DNA of 64,000 nucleotides from Paraburkholderia oxyphila NBRC 105797. Lineage in GTDB: Bacteria > Pseudomonadota > Gammaproteobacteria > Burkholderiales > Burkholderiaceae. The position numbers and the translations under genes were made by a program. Every line of letters starts with the position of its first letter. Positions within the stretch are counted from its first letter, which is position 1. This document shows positions 16,138-24,675 of this stretch, one piece after another. The stretch covers positions 1-64,000 of the forward strand of contig NZ_BAYD01000012.1 of assembly GCF_000685075.1 (NCBI RefSeq). The letters are read 5' to 3'. A model generated the notes under the pieces. That model made no database searches. It was not told where the DNA came from and saw only the letters and a list, made by a program, of their open reading frames with translations.

Positions 16138-17286
16138 TCAGGTTCGAATCAGCCCGGTAACCGGCTGCTGCGCACCCGCTTGCGCGAACAGCACGGCAGC
16201 CGTGCGCTGCGGGTCGAGTTGCAGGCTTTCGGCGGCGGCGCCCGCGATCAGTGCGTCCAGCGAGGCGGTGGGCTTGAGGTCGCGCTGCTCGTAGAGATCG
16301 GCGGGGCGCAGGCCCGGCCAGTCGGCGATCACACGCCCGCCCGCCACGGCGCCGCCCGCGAGCATCGCCACCGAGGCCTGGCCGTGGTCAGTGCCGCCCG
16401 TGCCATTGGCGGCCGCCGTGCGGCCGAACTCCGTTGCCACGAGTACGGTGGTCTTGTCCCACGCGGGGCCGAGGTTGTCGCGCAGCGAGGCGAGCATCGT
16501 GTCGAGCGCCTTGAGCTGATTCGCGAGCCGCGCGTTCTGCGCGCTGTGCGTGTCCCAGCCGCCGGTCTCGATCATCGCGATGCGTGGGCCATCCGCGCGC
16601 GCGAGGAATTGCGCCGCGAGCTTGCCGAGGCTGGCCGGATCCTGATGCGCGCTCACGTCGCCGGCTAGCCCGCGCGCGTTCATTGCCGAAGCCCAGAGGC
16701 CGTGCAATTGCGCATCGCCTTCATAGAGCGCGGAGACGCGCGTGAGCAGATCGTCGGACGCGGCGGGCAGCGCGGAGGGTGCATACGACGTCGCGCGCGC
16801 CGTGCCGCGCAGCGCGAGCGGCACGGTGGGCGCGAGTGCGATGGCGTTCTCGCGCGTGGCGCCCACGAGCCCGACGAGCCGGTTGAGCCAGCCGTCCTTC
16901 ACCTGGTACGGCGCGCTGCCGCCCGTCTCCAGCACGTTCTGGCCGTCGAAGTGCGAGCGGTCGCGATACGGCGAGGCCACCGCATGCACGAAGAGCGCCT
17001 GGCCGCCGTGGTACATCTGCGCCATTTGCACGAGCGACGGGTGCAGCGCGAAGGTGCCATTCAGCTTCGCCGCGTTCGCGGTGTCGATCGCGAGCGGTCC
17101 GCGCAGGCTCGCGTAAGCGGGCTCCGCATAAGGGACGACGATGTTGAGGCCATCGGCGGCGCCGCGCTGAATGACGAAGACGAAGCGGCGGTCGGTGGCC
17201 GCGCTCGCGAACACGATCTGCGGCGCGACGAGCATCGCGCCCGCGCCGGCGGCGGCGACGCGCAGGAATTGGCGGCGGGAGAGCAT
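16138..17286 (-). CDS. DUF1501 family protein, Tat-exported
   Basis: A 382-residue protein beginning MLSRRQFLRVAAAGAGAMLV, a twin-arginine signal. DUF1501 belongs to the alkaline-phosphatase/sulfatase-like superfamily; IETGGWDTHSAQN and FGRTAAANGTGGTDHGQASV are its hallmark metal-site-like segments. Enzyme activity is not established. It is encoded 5 bases after the DUF1800 gene, with its AGGAGG site overlapping that gene's end; DUF1800-DUF1501 pairs are widespread and the products are thought to work together in the periplasm. It is the last gene of the operon led by an ECF sigma factor. Confidence 0.9.
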   Translation of the reverse strand: MLSRRQFLRVAAAGAGAMLVAPQIVFASAATDRRFVFVIQRGAADGLNIVVPYAEPAYASLRGPLAIDTANAAKLNGTFALHPSLVQMAQMYHGGQALFVHAVASPYRDRSHFDGQNVLETGGSAPYQVKDGWLNRLVGLVGATRENAIALAPTVPLALRGTARATSYAPSALPAASDDLLTRVSALYEGDAQLHGLWASAMNARGLAGDVSAHQDPASLGKLAAQFLARADGPRIAMIETGGWDTHSAQNARLANQLKALDTMLASLRDNLGPAWDKTTVLVATEFGRTAAANGTGGTDHGQASVAMLAGGAVAGGRVIADWPGLRPADLYEQRDLKPTASLDALIAGAAAESLQLDPQRTAAVLFAQAGAQQPVTGLIRT

Positions 17287-17291
17287 GCCGG

Positions 17292-18812
17292 TTACCTCCT
17301 CAGGAAATCGGGCGAGACGAGCAGCAGCGCGATGGCCGTTGGCGCGCTCTCGGCGTGCGAGACCGCCGTGGCCGTTGCCGGGCTGAGCGTGCCGGGCAGC
17401 ACGGTGGGGCCGAGCGTGCGCGGATCGAGCCGGTCGCCCACGCGCGCCGCAAAGCGTTGCGCGACCTCCACACGGCGCACCAGCGCATCGGGCGCGGCCC
17501 AGCTCGCGGCGATATCGTCGTAGCCGGCGGGCGAGCCCGGGCGCCAGATCGGCTGGCCCAGTTGCGTGAGCAGCGGCGCGGCGTTCAGGTCGCCGCGCTC
17601 GCGCCAGCCGAGCGCGCGCATCGAGGACACGGTCCATTCCCATGGCGTCTTGAACTTCACGTCGGCGTCGTTCCATGCCAGAGGCGATTCCACCAGCGCG
17701 CGATAGACCGTGGGCAAATCGCCATCGCTTTGCTCGAAGGCCTGCGCGAGGCGCTCGGTGAGCGCGGGCGGCGGATTATCGGCGACGAAGTGGCGCGCGA
17801 GCTGGAACGCGATATGGCGGCTCGTGGCGGGGGCGTGGGCGAGGTCGTGCAGGATCGCGAGCGCCTGTTCTTCACCCGCTTCGTCGTAGCGGCGGCCCAT
17901 CACCGTGCGTGCGCCCGGTTCGTGCAGCGCGGGCCGGAAGATGAAGGCGCCGGGCGTCGCTACGCCGGGCGATGCGTTGCCCGGCTGCGGCCCGCGTACG
18001 CCGGCCACGCTCCAGCCCGTGAGCGCGCGCGCGAATTCGGTGACGTCGTCCTGGCTGTAGCCGCTGCGCACGCCAAGCGTGTGCAGCTCCATGATCTCGC
18101 GTGCGAGGTTCTCGTTGAGGCCGCGCTTGTGCGCGGGATCGTTCTGATCGGCGCGCAGCGCGGCGCGGCTGTCGGGGCCGACCGAACGCACCTGATCGAG
18201 AAAGATCTGCATCGCGGCATGCTGCTCGACGGCGACCAGCATGTCTTCGAAACGGCCGAGCACGTGCGGGCGGATCGCTTCCATCTCGAACGACCCCGCG
18301 AGGCCGGCCAGTGCCGCCTTGTCGACGGATACCGCAAAGTGGTTCGACCAGAAGTGCACGAGGCGCTCGACGAACGGTGTTTCGGTATCCAAAGCACTGG
18401 TGAGGCGGGCGTTCACCGCACTGCGATAGATCTCGACCCCCTCGAGGCGAATCGCGCGGTTGGTGGCCTGGCGGGTGGCCTGCCGGGCCGCTTGAGGTGA
18501 GGCCGCGTTCGGCGGCGTCTGGCTTGCGCCGCCGTCGTTTGCGGCATTCATGTCTCGGGAGCCAGGCGTGCCATTCGTGCCGCTGGCGGCCGCGCCGTCC
18601 GCCATGCGCTGCTGGCGCTCCTCGCCAAAGCGCGTCGTAATGGCGACCGCGCCAGGCTCGCCGCGCCATGCAGCAGGCAGCGGCTCGTAGTGGGCGAACT
18701 GGTCGAGCAGCCAGCGCGGCGGGTCGGCAGGGGGCGTCTCGTCGGCGCGTGCGCCAAGGCCGAAGCGATTCATCGCGATCGCGCCCGCGCGAGCGGTTGG
18801 CAGGCTTTCCAT
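17292..18812 (-). CDS. DUF1800 family protein
   Basis: A 506-residue protein. It begins AIAMNRFGLGARADETPPAD, the conserved DUF1800 opening, and contains FWSNHFAVSVDKA, NENLAREIMELHTLGVRSGY and QDDVTEFARALTGWS, which are diagnostic. A Gly/Asn/Ala-rich insert at about 78-105 is likely unstructured. No clear signal peptide is visible. The biochemical role is unknown. Partner of the DUF1501 gene that follows directly. Confidence 0.9.
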   Translation of the reverse strand: MESLPTARAGAIAMNRFGLGARADETPPADPPRWLLDQFAHYEPLPAAWRGEPGAVAITTRFGEERQQRMADGAAASGTNGTPGSRDMNAANDGGASQTPPNAASPQAARQATRQATNRAIRLEGVEIYRSAVNARLTSALDTETPFVERLVHFWSNHFAVSVDKAALAGLAGSFEMEAIRPHVLGRFEDMLVAVEQHAAMQIFLDQVRSVGPDSRAALRADQNDPAHKRGLNENLAREIMELHTLGVRSGYSQDDVTEFARALTGWSVAGVRGPQPGNASPGVATPGAFIFRPALHEPGARTVMGRRYDEAGEEQALAILHDLAHAPATSRHIAFQLARHFVADNPPPALTERLAQAFEQSDGDLPTVYRALVESPLAWNDADVKFKTPWEWTVSSMRALGWRERGDLNAAPLLTQLGQPIWRPGSPAGYDDIAASWAAPDALVRRVEVAQRFAARVGDRLDPRTLGPTVLPGTLSPATATAVSHAESAPTAIALLLVSPDFLRR

Positions 18813-18925
18813 GCGCTGTCCTCTTTGCGTTGCGTATTTCCCTTAAACGCACCTCGCGCATCGATCCGTCGCTGCCGCGCAAAATTTCTTTTAGCCGCTT
18901 GTTACGGCTTGTTTCGTTGTCGCGC

Positions 18926-19429
18926 TCATTGCGCCTCGCTCGCCGTTTGCGGTGGAGTTTTGCGCTGCTTCGGCGGCAGACGCCATTGACCGCTGCGCTC
19001 GAGCCCCTGGGCAAACTTCGCGCGCTCCTCGGGCGTGAGCGTGGCGGCATAGTCGGCAACGGCGCTTTCCACCTGGGTCCGCATGGCGAGGTCGGCTTCG
19101 CGCGTGTGCGCGAGCGCGGCGTCGAGCGCGGGCCGGTCGATCTGCGGCGCGGCCAGCAGATCGAGCACCTGGCGGCGGTCATCGCGGCCCGCGCGCGCGT
19201 ATTCGCGGCCTTCGCGCCGCGCCGCCTTGAGCGCGTCGAGGAACTGCTGCTGGCGCTCGGGCGCGAGTTCGTCGGTGGCGAAGCGCAGCGCCGTGCGTTG
19301 CGCTTGCAGCGCCTGCGCCGTGCCGTGCACGGCGAACCAGCGCCAGGCGCCGCCCGCAATCGCGCCGAGCAGGAACACGTTGAGCAGCACCGAGCCCACG
19401 ATCAGCGCTTTCCAGCAGCGTCCGTTCAT
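18926..19429 (-). CDS. Periplasmic heavy-metal-sensor-like protein (CpxP/ZraP-like)
   Basis: A 167-residue protein with one N-terminal membrane helix (CWKALIVGSVLLNVFLLGAI) and a helical, charged periplasmic domain containing LAPERQQQFLDALKAAR and YAATLTPEERAKFAQGLERS. The LTPEERAxF pattern is shared by CpxP/ZraP/CnrX-type periplasmic sensors. The start is ATG 19429, which overlaps the stop of the preceding gene as ATGA, indicating translational coupling; a longer reading to 19477 is unlikely. Placed after the sigma and anti-sigma-like genes, it may sense periplasmic stress or metal and act on the anti-sigma protein. Confidence 0.75.
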   Translation of the reverse strand: MNGRCWKALIVGSVLLNVFLLGAIAGGAWRWFAVHGTAQALQAQRTALRFATDELAPERQQQFLDALKAARREGREYARAGRDDRRQVLDLLAAPQIDRPALDAALAHTREADLAMRTQVESAVADYAATLTPEERAKFAQGLERSGQWRLPPKQRKTPPQTASEAQ

Positions 19430-19890
19430 TCGTCGCCCCACTCGTCGATCGAGCCGTCGAAGCTCGTGCTCATCCACGAGGGGCTCTCGTGCGCGGCGTC
19501 ATGGCCCGAGTCGCTTGCCGAAGGCGGCGGATTGCCGAGCAGCACGAGCGACATGGTCAGCGCACCGGCGAGCGCGCCCGCGAGTCCGGCGCCCGCGAAC
19601 GCCGCGCCGGACCACCAGAACAGGCGCCGCTTCGAAGGCGCCTTGTGCACCGGCACCGGCGCAGGCGCGGGCGCGAGCGCGACGATCTGCTCGACGAGCG
19701 CGCGCGAGGGTGGCGCGATCATGTCGCGCGCGAGCCAGGCGTCGAGCGCCAGGGCCTCTTCTAGCACCGCATCGGCTTCGCTGCGGTGCGCGCGCGCCCA
19801 GGCGAGCGCGTCGGCGCGTTCGTGCTCGGGCCAGCGGCGCGGATCGGCGCCATAGGCTTCGACAAGCGTGTGGAATCGTTCAGGTGTCAT
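19426..19890 (-). CDS. Membrane anti-sigma-factor-like protein
   Basis: A 154-residue protein. The cytoplasmic N-terminal half contains FHTLVEAYGADPRRWPEHER and ends near residue 75; one membrane helix follows (SGAAFAGAGLAGALAGALTM), with a short acidic C-terminal tail outside. Such a layout beside an ECF sigma gene is that of an anti-sigma factor. No zinc HxxxCxxC motif is present. Its ATG overlaps the sigma gene's end and its stop overlaps the next start, so three genes are coupled. Role inferred from position and topology. Confidence 0.7.
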   Translation of the reverse strand: MTPERFHTLVEAYGADPRRWPEHERADALAWARAHRSEADAVLEEALALDAWLARDMIAPPSRALVEQIVALAPAPAPVPVHKAPSKRRLFWWSGAAFAGAGLAGALAGALTMSLVLLGNPPPSASDSGHDAAHESPSWMSTSFDGSIDEWGDE

Positions 19891-20660
19891 ACGGAGTCCT
19901 TACCGGCCTCTTCGCCGGCCAGTTGTGCGCGCAGGGTGCGGCGGGCGCGCGCCAGCAGACTTTCGAGTGCGTCGACCGAGATGCCCATCAGGCCGGCCGC
20001 TTCCAGGTTCGAAAGCTCCTGGTAATAGGTGAGCACGAGCGCTTCGCGCTGCCGCACGGGCAACGCGGCCAGCGCGGCACGTACGCGCTCATCGCGCGTG
20101 CGCGCCTCGAGTTGCTGCTCGGGCGCCGCCGCGGGATCGGCTTCGTCGGGCAGCGTCTCGGCGGGCGCCTCGCGGCGGCCGCGCAGGCGGTCGTAGCAGA
20201 GATTGAGCGCGACGCGGTGCAGCCACGTGTCGAACTTCGCCTCGCCGGTGCGCCAATGCGGCGCCTGCTTCCAGATGCGCACGAACGCCTCCTGGGCCAC
20301 GTCTTCGGCCTCCATGCGGTCGCCGAGCATGCGGGTGGCGAGCGCGATGAGCCGCGGCAGCTTGTGCAGGACGAGCGTGCGTACCGCGCCGGCGTCACGC
20401 GCGCCCACGCGCGCGACGAGGTCCGCGTCGGGATCGCGCTCGCTCAAGGCACCACACCGTGCTGGCGCGCCTGGACCGCGTGCGTCTGCGCACGTGCTTG
20501 CGGCAATGCTCGAGCCGGTGCTCTCCGCCGTGTCCGCTGCGGGCTTTGGCCTCTCGTCGAGCGCGCAGCCGTTGTGTGCGAGCGCAGCGGCTCGTGCCGC
20601 GCGAGTCTCATCGTCGTTCTCTCCCAGGGCCGGTTCGCGAGCGTTCAATATATATGACAC
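19887..20660 (-). CDS. ECF-type RNA polymerase sigma factor
   Basis: Region 2 is clear (LPRLIALATRMLGDRMEAED, VAQEAFVRIWKQ, FDTWLHRVALNLCYDRLRGR), as is region 4 (LAALPVRQREALVLTYYQEL, SNLEAAGLMGISVDALESLL). The last half of the frame is a standard ECF sigma of about 185 residues. The frame as listed begins with GTG at 20660 and would add about 70 non-conserved residues; a TTG at 20447 matches the usual family length better. Neither has a good ribosome-binding site, so the start is uncertain. It heads the coupled operon sigma, anti-sigma-like, sensor-like, DUF1800, DUF1501. Confidence 0.85.
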   Translation of the reverse strand: MSYILNAREPALGENDDETRAARAAALAHNGCALDERPKPAADTAESTGSSIAASTCADARGPGAPARCGALSERDPDADLVARVGARDAGAVRTLVLHKLPRLIALATRMLGDRMEAEDVAQEAFVRIWKQAPHWRTGEAKFDTWLHRVALNLCYDRLRGRREAPAETLPDEADPAAAPEQQLEARTRDERVRAALAALPVRQREALVLTYYQELSNLEAAGLMGISVDALESLLARARRTLRAQLAGEEAGKDSV

Positions 20661-20670
20661 GGCGCCGGCT

Positions 20671-20970
20671 TCAGGCCCAATGCCCCGGCACCCAGCGCCA
20701 GTTCGGACCGCGCGCTACCCAGTGCCCCGGCACCCAGCGGTAGCCGCGGCGCACGGGCTGCCAGTGGCCCGGCGCCCAGATATAGGCACCGCGTTCCCAG
20801 CGCCAGTGACCCGGGTCCCACACGTAGCCGGCTCGCGGCGGCGGCATGACTTCCGCACGCGGCGGAGGCGGCGCCTGCGGCGCGATGATGACGGTCTGTG
20901 CAAATGCACACGTGCCGGCGAGCGTCAGCACGACGGCGGCGAGGAGCGTTTGAAGCGGCTTGCGAGGCAT
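20671..20970 (-). CDS. Exported YXWXGXW-repeat protein
   Basis: A 99-residue protein with a Sec signal peptide (LLAAVVLTLAGTCAFAQT), a Pro-rich segment, then four or five aromatic repeats: GYVWDPGHWRWERGAYIWAP, GHWQPVRRGYRWVPGHW and WRWVPGHWA. The GGGAGAG site lies just before the ATG at 20970; the longer open frame is not supported. It is of the same class as the lipoprotein at 15833-16045 but lacks a lipobox. It lies 10 bases before the widest reading of the sigma gene and could head the operon or be read through into it. Confidence 0.8.
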   Translation of the reverse strand: MPRKPLQTLLAAVVLTLAGTCAFAQTVIIAPQAPPPPRAEVMPPPRAGYVWDPGHWRWERGAYIWAPGHWQPVRRGYRWVPGHWVARGPNWRWVPGHWA

Positions 20971-21483
20971 GGAAACTCTCCCGTTGTTCGTGGCGGGCGC
21001 GTGGCCCTCATGCGTATTGAACGGGACAGTGACGCAAATCCGTCGCGAGGAGACGAAATTTTTCAGGTGACATTTCTCGCGCCGCGCGCGCCGACGCCAC
21101 AAATAGCAATATGCATGACTGACGCCGCATTTATGCCGCTCTTGTTTCGCTTTCGCGCATTAACAAGAACAGAGCTCCAACATACGGGTCAGGTCATATT
21201 TAAAGTGAATTCCACAATAATCAAATTCACTGACTTGACAACGGCGTCGCGTGATTGCCACACGTCCATGACATTCCGATGACGGGGCCAGGGTGGAATT
21301 TTCCTTTCCACACAAGGTTTTAAGTCCGGATATCTCGATACTTCCATATTCTGCAATGGTCTGTTCCACGGCGTGAATAGCCCGTTCCCAACGCATTGGC
21401 ACTTAAACTTCGCTCCGAGATTGCCGGGGTGGTTCCAGTACCCGGGCCACTTCAGCGCGGTCTGAATGTCATATAGGAAAGTC
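20971..21483. other. 513-bp lower-GC gap between the divergent repeat-protein and porin genes
   Basis: No supported gene. It holds a perfect TTGACA at 21235-21240 without an obvious -10 at the right distance, and an inverted repeat GTGGAATTTTCCTTTCCAC near 21293-21313. AGGAAAG serves the porin start. A minus-strand frame through 21189-21503 overlaps the porin start and lacks a family pattern. The length suggests a long regulated porin leader. Confidence 0.4.
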
Positions 21484-22644
21484 ATGAAGAACACTTTGAT
21501 CATCGCGGGCGTCCTGAGCGCGTTCGCAGTTTCGGCTCACGCACAAAGCAGCGTCACTCTGTACGGTTCGCTGGATGCGGGTATCGTCTACGCGAACAAC
21601 GCGGGCGGCCACGCAGCATGGAACCAGGGCAGCGGCGCCCTCTCCAACACGTACTTCGGCCTGAAGGGCAGCGAAGACCTGGGCGGCGGTCTGCATGCGA
21701 TCTTCAAGCTGGAAAACGGTTTCAACCTGAACAACGGCCGTGACACCGAATCCAACACGATGTTCAACCGTCAAGCGTACGTCGGTCTGCAAAGCGACCA
21801 GTACGGCGCACTGACGCTGGGCCGCCAGTACGATTCGATGGTCGACTACCTGTCGCCGCTGTCGGAAGCAGGCGCGGGCTACGGCAACAACCTGGCCGCT
21901 CACCCGTTCGACAACGACAACCTCGACGAGTCGTTCTCGATCAAGAACGCGGTCAAGTACCAGAGCGCCAACTATGCCGGCTTCAAGTTCGGCGGCCTGT
22001 ACGGCTTCAGCAACGACGCTGGCCAGTTCGCGAACAACCGCGCATGGAGCGCTGGCGCATCGTACAGCAACGGCCCGCTGAACGTCGCGGCTGCTTACCT
22101 GCAGATGAACAACTCGAGCACGAACAGCAACCCCAACGGCGCGAACTCGGCAGGCAATGGCAACAACTTCAACCTGTCGGCGCAAACGCAGCGCACCTTC
22201 GGTGCAGGCGCGAACTACACGTACGGCCCGGCAACGGTCGGCTTCGTGTGGACCCACACGCAATACCAGGGCTTGATCGCTGGCGGCCAGGGCGGCGACA
22301 CGCAAATCGTGTTCACGCAACCGAACACGAACCTGCACCTCGACAACTTCGAGCTGAACGGCACCTACGCGCTCACGCCGGCTCTGAGCCTGAACGCCGC
22401 GTACACGTTCACGGACGGCAAGCTCACGAGCAACGCTGGCTCGTCTGATCCGAAGTGGCACACGGTTTCGCTGCAAGCCGACTACTCGCTCTCGAAGCGC
22501 ACCGACGTCTACGTCGAAGGCGTCTACCAGCACGCTTCGGGCTCGCTGAACGGCGTGTCGAACGTTGCCATGATCAACACGCTGTCGCCGTCGACCACGC
22601 CGAACCAGGTCGCCGCAACGGTGGGTCTGCGTCACCGCTTCTAA
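21484..22644 (+). CDS. Trimeric porin, Burkholderia OpcP type
   Basis: A 386-residue outer-membrane general porin. The signal peptide MKNTLIIAGVLSAFAVSAHA is followed by QSSVTLYGSLDAGIVY, the hallmark start of the beta-proteobacterial porin family, and it closes with VGLRHRF, ending in Phe. DLGGGLHAIFKLENGFN and FNRQAYVGLQSDQYGALTLGRQYD are also typical. The ATG at 21484 follows AGGAAAG. Codon use is strongly biased to a few codons, suggesting high expression. It resembles the second porin at 24676-25848 and probably shares ancestry. Confidence 0.95.
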   Translation: MKNTLIIAGVLSAFAVSAHAQSSVTLYGSLDAGIVYANNAGGHAAWNQGSGALSNTYFGLKGSEDLGGGLHAIFKLENGFNLNNGRDTESNTMFNRQAYVGLQSDQYGALTLGRQYDSMVDYLSPLSEAGAGYGNNLAAHPFDNDNLDESFSIKNAVKYQSANYAGFKFGGLYGFSNDAGQFANNRAWSAGASYSNGPLNVAAAYLQMNNSSTNSNPNGANSAGNGNNFNLSAQTQRTFGAGANYTYGPATVGFVWTHTQYQGLIAGGQGGDTQIVFTQPNTNLHLDNFELNGTYALTPALSLNAAYTFTDGKLTSNAGSSDPKWHTVSLQADYSLSKRTDVYVEGVYQHASGSLNGVSNVAMINTLSPSTTPNQVAATVGLRHRF

Positions 22645-22729
22645 TCGAAGCCCGATCGTCTGATCGGAAGCGGGAAATTGCGGGTAGCGGATCGGCCGGT
22701 CCGCTCCCGCGTTTTCCGGCAATGCATGG

Positions 22730-22790
22730 CCGGCCCGCCGTGCGAAATGCGCTCACGAGGCGCGTTTCGCCGGCGGGCCGGTTGCTTTTT
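22730..22790 (+). terminator. Rho-independent terminator of the porin gene
   Basis: CCGGCCCGCC (22730-22739) pairs with GGCGGGCCGG (22772-22781), then TTGCTTTTT. The loop is long (32 bases) and can fold further. It ends the porin transcript before the convergent pyruvyl transferase gene. Confidence 0.7.
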
Positions 22791-22830
22791 GTGCGCCCGA
22801 TTTACGGGGTTGATTCGTTTGTTCTGCGAA

Positions 22831-24054
22831 TTACCCGGCGAGGACATAGAGCGGCACGAACGCCGCGCGGTAGCGGCGTACGAGATCGTCGGCCGTGTGC
22901 CGCAATAGTGCCGTGTCGGCATCCAGCGCGGCGTCCATCGCCCCGGCAATCTCGTGCACGCTTGCCGTTGCGGCAATTTCCGCGGGCTCCCACGTCGAGG
23001 CGAATGCGGCCTGCTTGGGCGGCTGTAGCGCTTGCTGCGCGTGAACGATATTGATGCGAGGCCTCGCGAACGCCATGGCGACGATCCTGCCGTGCAGGCT
23101 GCTGCCGCAATAAATGCGGCTGCGCGCAATCAGCGCGCAAATATCCCAAACATCGAGCGAAGCGATAATCATGAGGCGCGTGCCCTTGATGCGTGCGCCA
23201 AGGCGGCGGTAGGTGTCGAGATCGTCGTGCCAGGGCGCGGCACCCGCGCGAAACAGCACGATGCCGAGCCCTTGCGTGCGCGCCACGCGTGCTATTTCGC
23301 GAGCGAGCACGTCCAGTGTGGCGTCGTCGCCGAAACTCGCGTCGAACTGGATGGCCGCGTAGCCCTGTGGAAACGCGCGCGTGACGGCTCGCATGGCATC
23401 TTGCGCGACGCGCTGCCGAATCCGCGCGCCGAACAGTTCCGCCACCATGACGGCGGGATCGGGCACGAGCTGGGCGTCGATGCCGTGCGTACGCAGTTGA
23501 GCCTGAGTTTGCCGGTCGCGCACGCTCAGATGATCGGCCATCCTGAGTTTTTCCAGCACCTCATCGCGCAACGGCGCGTCACGCCGATCGAGACCCGCGC
23601 CGCCCACCGCGTGGAAGCAGAGTGTTTCGATCCGCGCTTGCGTGAGCGCGGTTTTCGAAAGCACGTAAGGCGCGCGCGCAGCCATGCCTACATGGGCCTG
23701 CGCCCACGCCAGAGGATCGTCCTTCCATGCCTGCTCCTGGGCGATTAACGCCTGCGCGCGCTCGGGCGGCGCGAGCATGACCGCGGCTTCCCATGCATCG
23801 CAGGTCAGCAGTTCGCCGCCCACATGGATGACGTTGAGCGCCACGCCGCGAGCGCCAGCGGCAAGCGCGCCGAACGCGCGTACGGCGTGCCCGCCGCAGG
23901 CGCGCAAATCGCGCGTCGCGAGCCCAGCGTGAGACACGGCGCGCGGCGCGAGCATGCGCTCCAGCACATGCGGAAACAGCAGATCGCCGAAATTGTGACG
24001 GTCGAACGCGCCGAACAGAACCGTGCGCGCCGGCGCATCAGGTTGAGGTGGCAT
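22831..24054 (-). CDS. Polysaccharide pyruvyl transferase family protein
   Basis: About 407 residues. The opening LFGAFDRHNFGDLLFPHVLE has the FDxxNxGD pattern of the CsaB/WcaK family, and SRIYCGSSLHGRIVAMAFAR with a conserved S-x-H-G is its C-terminal signature. These enzymes move a pyruvyl ketal from phosphoenolpyruvate to a sugar of a surface polysaccharide. No other polysaccharide genes are nearby, so it is an isolated copy. I choose ATG 24054; starts at 24072 and further upstream are possible but add non-conserved residues. Confidence 0.8.
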   Translation of the reverse strand: MPPQPDAPARTVLFGAFDRHNFGDLLFPHVLERMLAPRAVSHAGLATRDLRACGGHAVRAFGALAAGARGVALNVIHVGGELLTCDAWEAAVMLAPPERAQALIAQEQAWKDDPLAWAQAHVGMAARAPYVLSKTALTQARIETLCFHAVGGAGLDRRDAPLRDEVLEKLRMADHLSVRDRQTQAQLRTHGIDAQLVPDPAVMVAELFGARIRQRVAQDAMRAVTRAFPQGYAAIQFDASFGDDATLDVLAREIARVARTQGLGIVLFRAGAAPWHDDLDTYRRLGARIKGTRLMIIASLDVWDICALIARSRIYCGSSLHGRIVAMAFARPRINIVHAQQALQPPKQAAFASTWEPAEIAATASVHEIAGAMDAALDADTALLRHTADDLVRRYRAAFVPLYVLAG

Positions 24055-24210
24055 GAGCGAGCCCCGGATCATGGCGGCGGACACACACGGCCCGCACGAT
24101 GTCGATACTACCGCGTCGAACGTGGCGAGACCGTGTCTTGCCACGCGCATTGCGGGCGGCCGCGAACGGGCTTAATCTGTGGTGCCGCAACCCTTGCTGG
24201 AGCTGCTCTC

Positions 24211-24606
24211 ATGCATGCGCTACCCCTCAGGCTGTCTCCCGGCGACGATCTGCGCGACGCGCTCGGTGCCGTGCTCGCCGAACATGGCGTCGCGGCAGGG
24301 TATGTCGTTCAGGGGATCGGCAGCCTGAGTGCGGTTGAATTGCGCTTCGCGGGCGTCGATACGCCCGCATCCTTGCGCGGCGATTACGAAATCCTCACGC
24401 TGGCAGGTTCGCTGTCACCGGACGGCGCGCATCTGCATGCGAGCGTGTCCGACGCGCAAGGCCGTGTGCTCGGCGGGCACGTGGCGCGTGGCTGCATCGT
24501 GCGCACGACGGCCGAAGTCCTGCTCATGCTGCTGCCCGAGTACCGTTTTTCTCGCGAGCACGATGCACGCTCGGGTTTCGCGGAACTCTTCGTGCGCCAC
24601 ACGTAA
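24211..24606 (+). CDS. PPC (DUF296) domain protein
   Basis: A 131-residue single-domain protein. GYVVQGIGSLSAVELRFAG and LSPDGAHLHASVSDAQGRVL followed by GGHV are the conserved strands of the PPC/DUF296 domain; the His residues of HLHAS and GGH form the usual metal site. Plant members are AT-hook proteins; bacterial single-domain forms have no settled function. The ATG at 24211 has GGAG upstream; the open frame continues further back without homology. It is divergent from the pyruvyl transferase gene and convergent with the second porin. Confidence 0.85.
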   Translation: MHALPLRLSPGDDLRDALGAVLAEHGVAAGYVVQGIGSLSAVELRFAGVDTPASLRGDYEILTLAGSLSPDGAHLHASVSDAQGRVLGGHVARGCIVRTTAEVLLMLLPEYRFSREHDARSGFAELFVRHT

Positions 24607-24614
24607 ACAACGCC

Positions 24615-24653
24615 GCGGCGGCGCACCCGGCCGATGACCGGGCGCGCCGCCGC
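24615..24653. terminator. Large hairpin between convergent genes
   Basis: A 16-bp arm (24615-24630) pairs with 24638-24653, with one A-C mismatch and a 7-base loop. It lies between the PPC-domain gene and the porin and is probably a bidirectional terminator, although neither side has a strong T run. Confidence 0.5.
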
Positions 24654-24675
24654 GCGCGTGCAGGGGCGTGACGCG

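Noticed and set aside
21189..21503. Minus-strand open frame upstream of the first porin
   Set aside because: Overlaps the porin start and its regulatory region; no family pattern; lower GC here makes long frames less informative but motifs are still absent.
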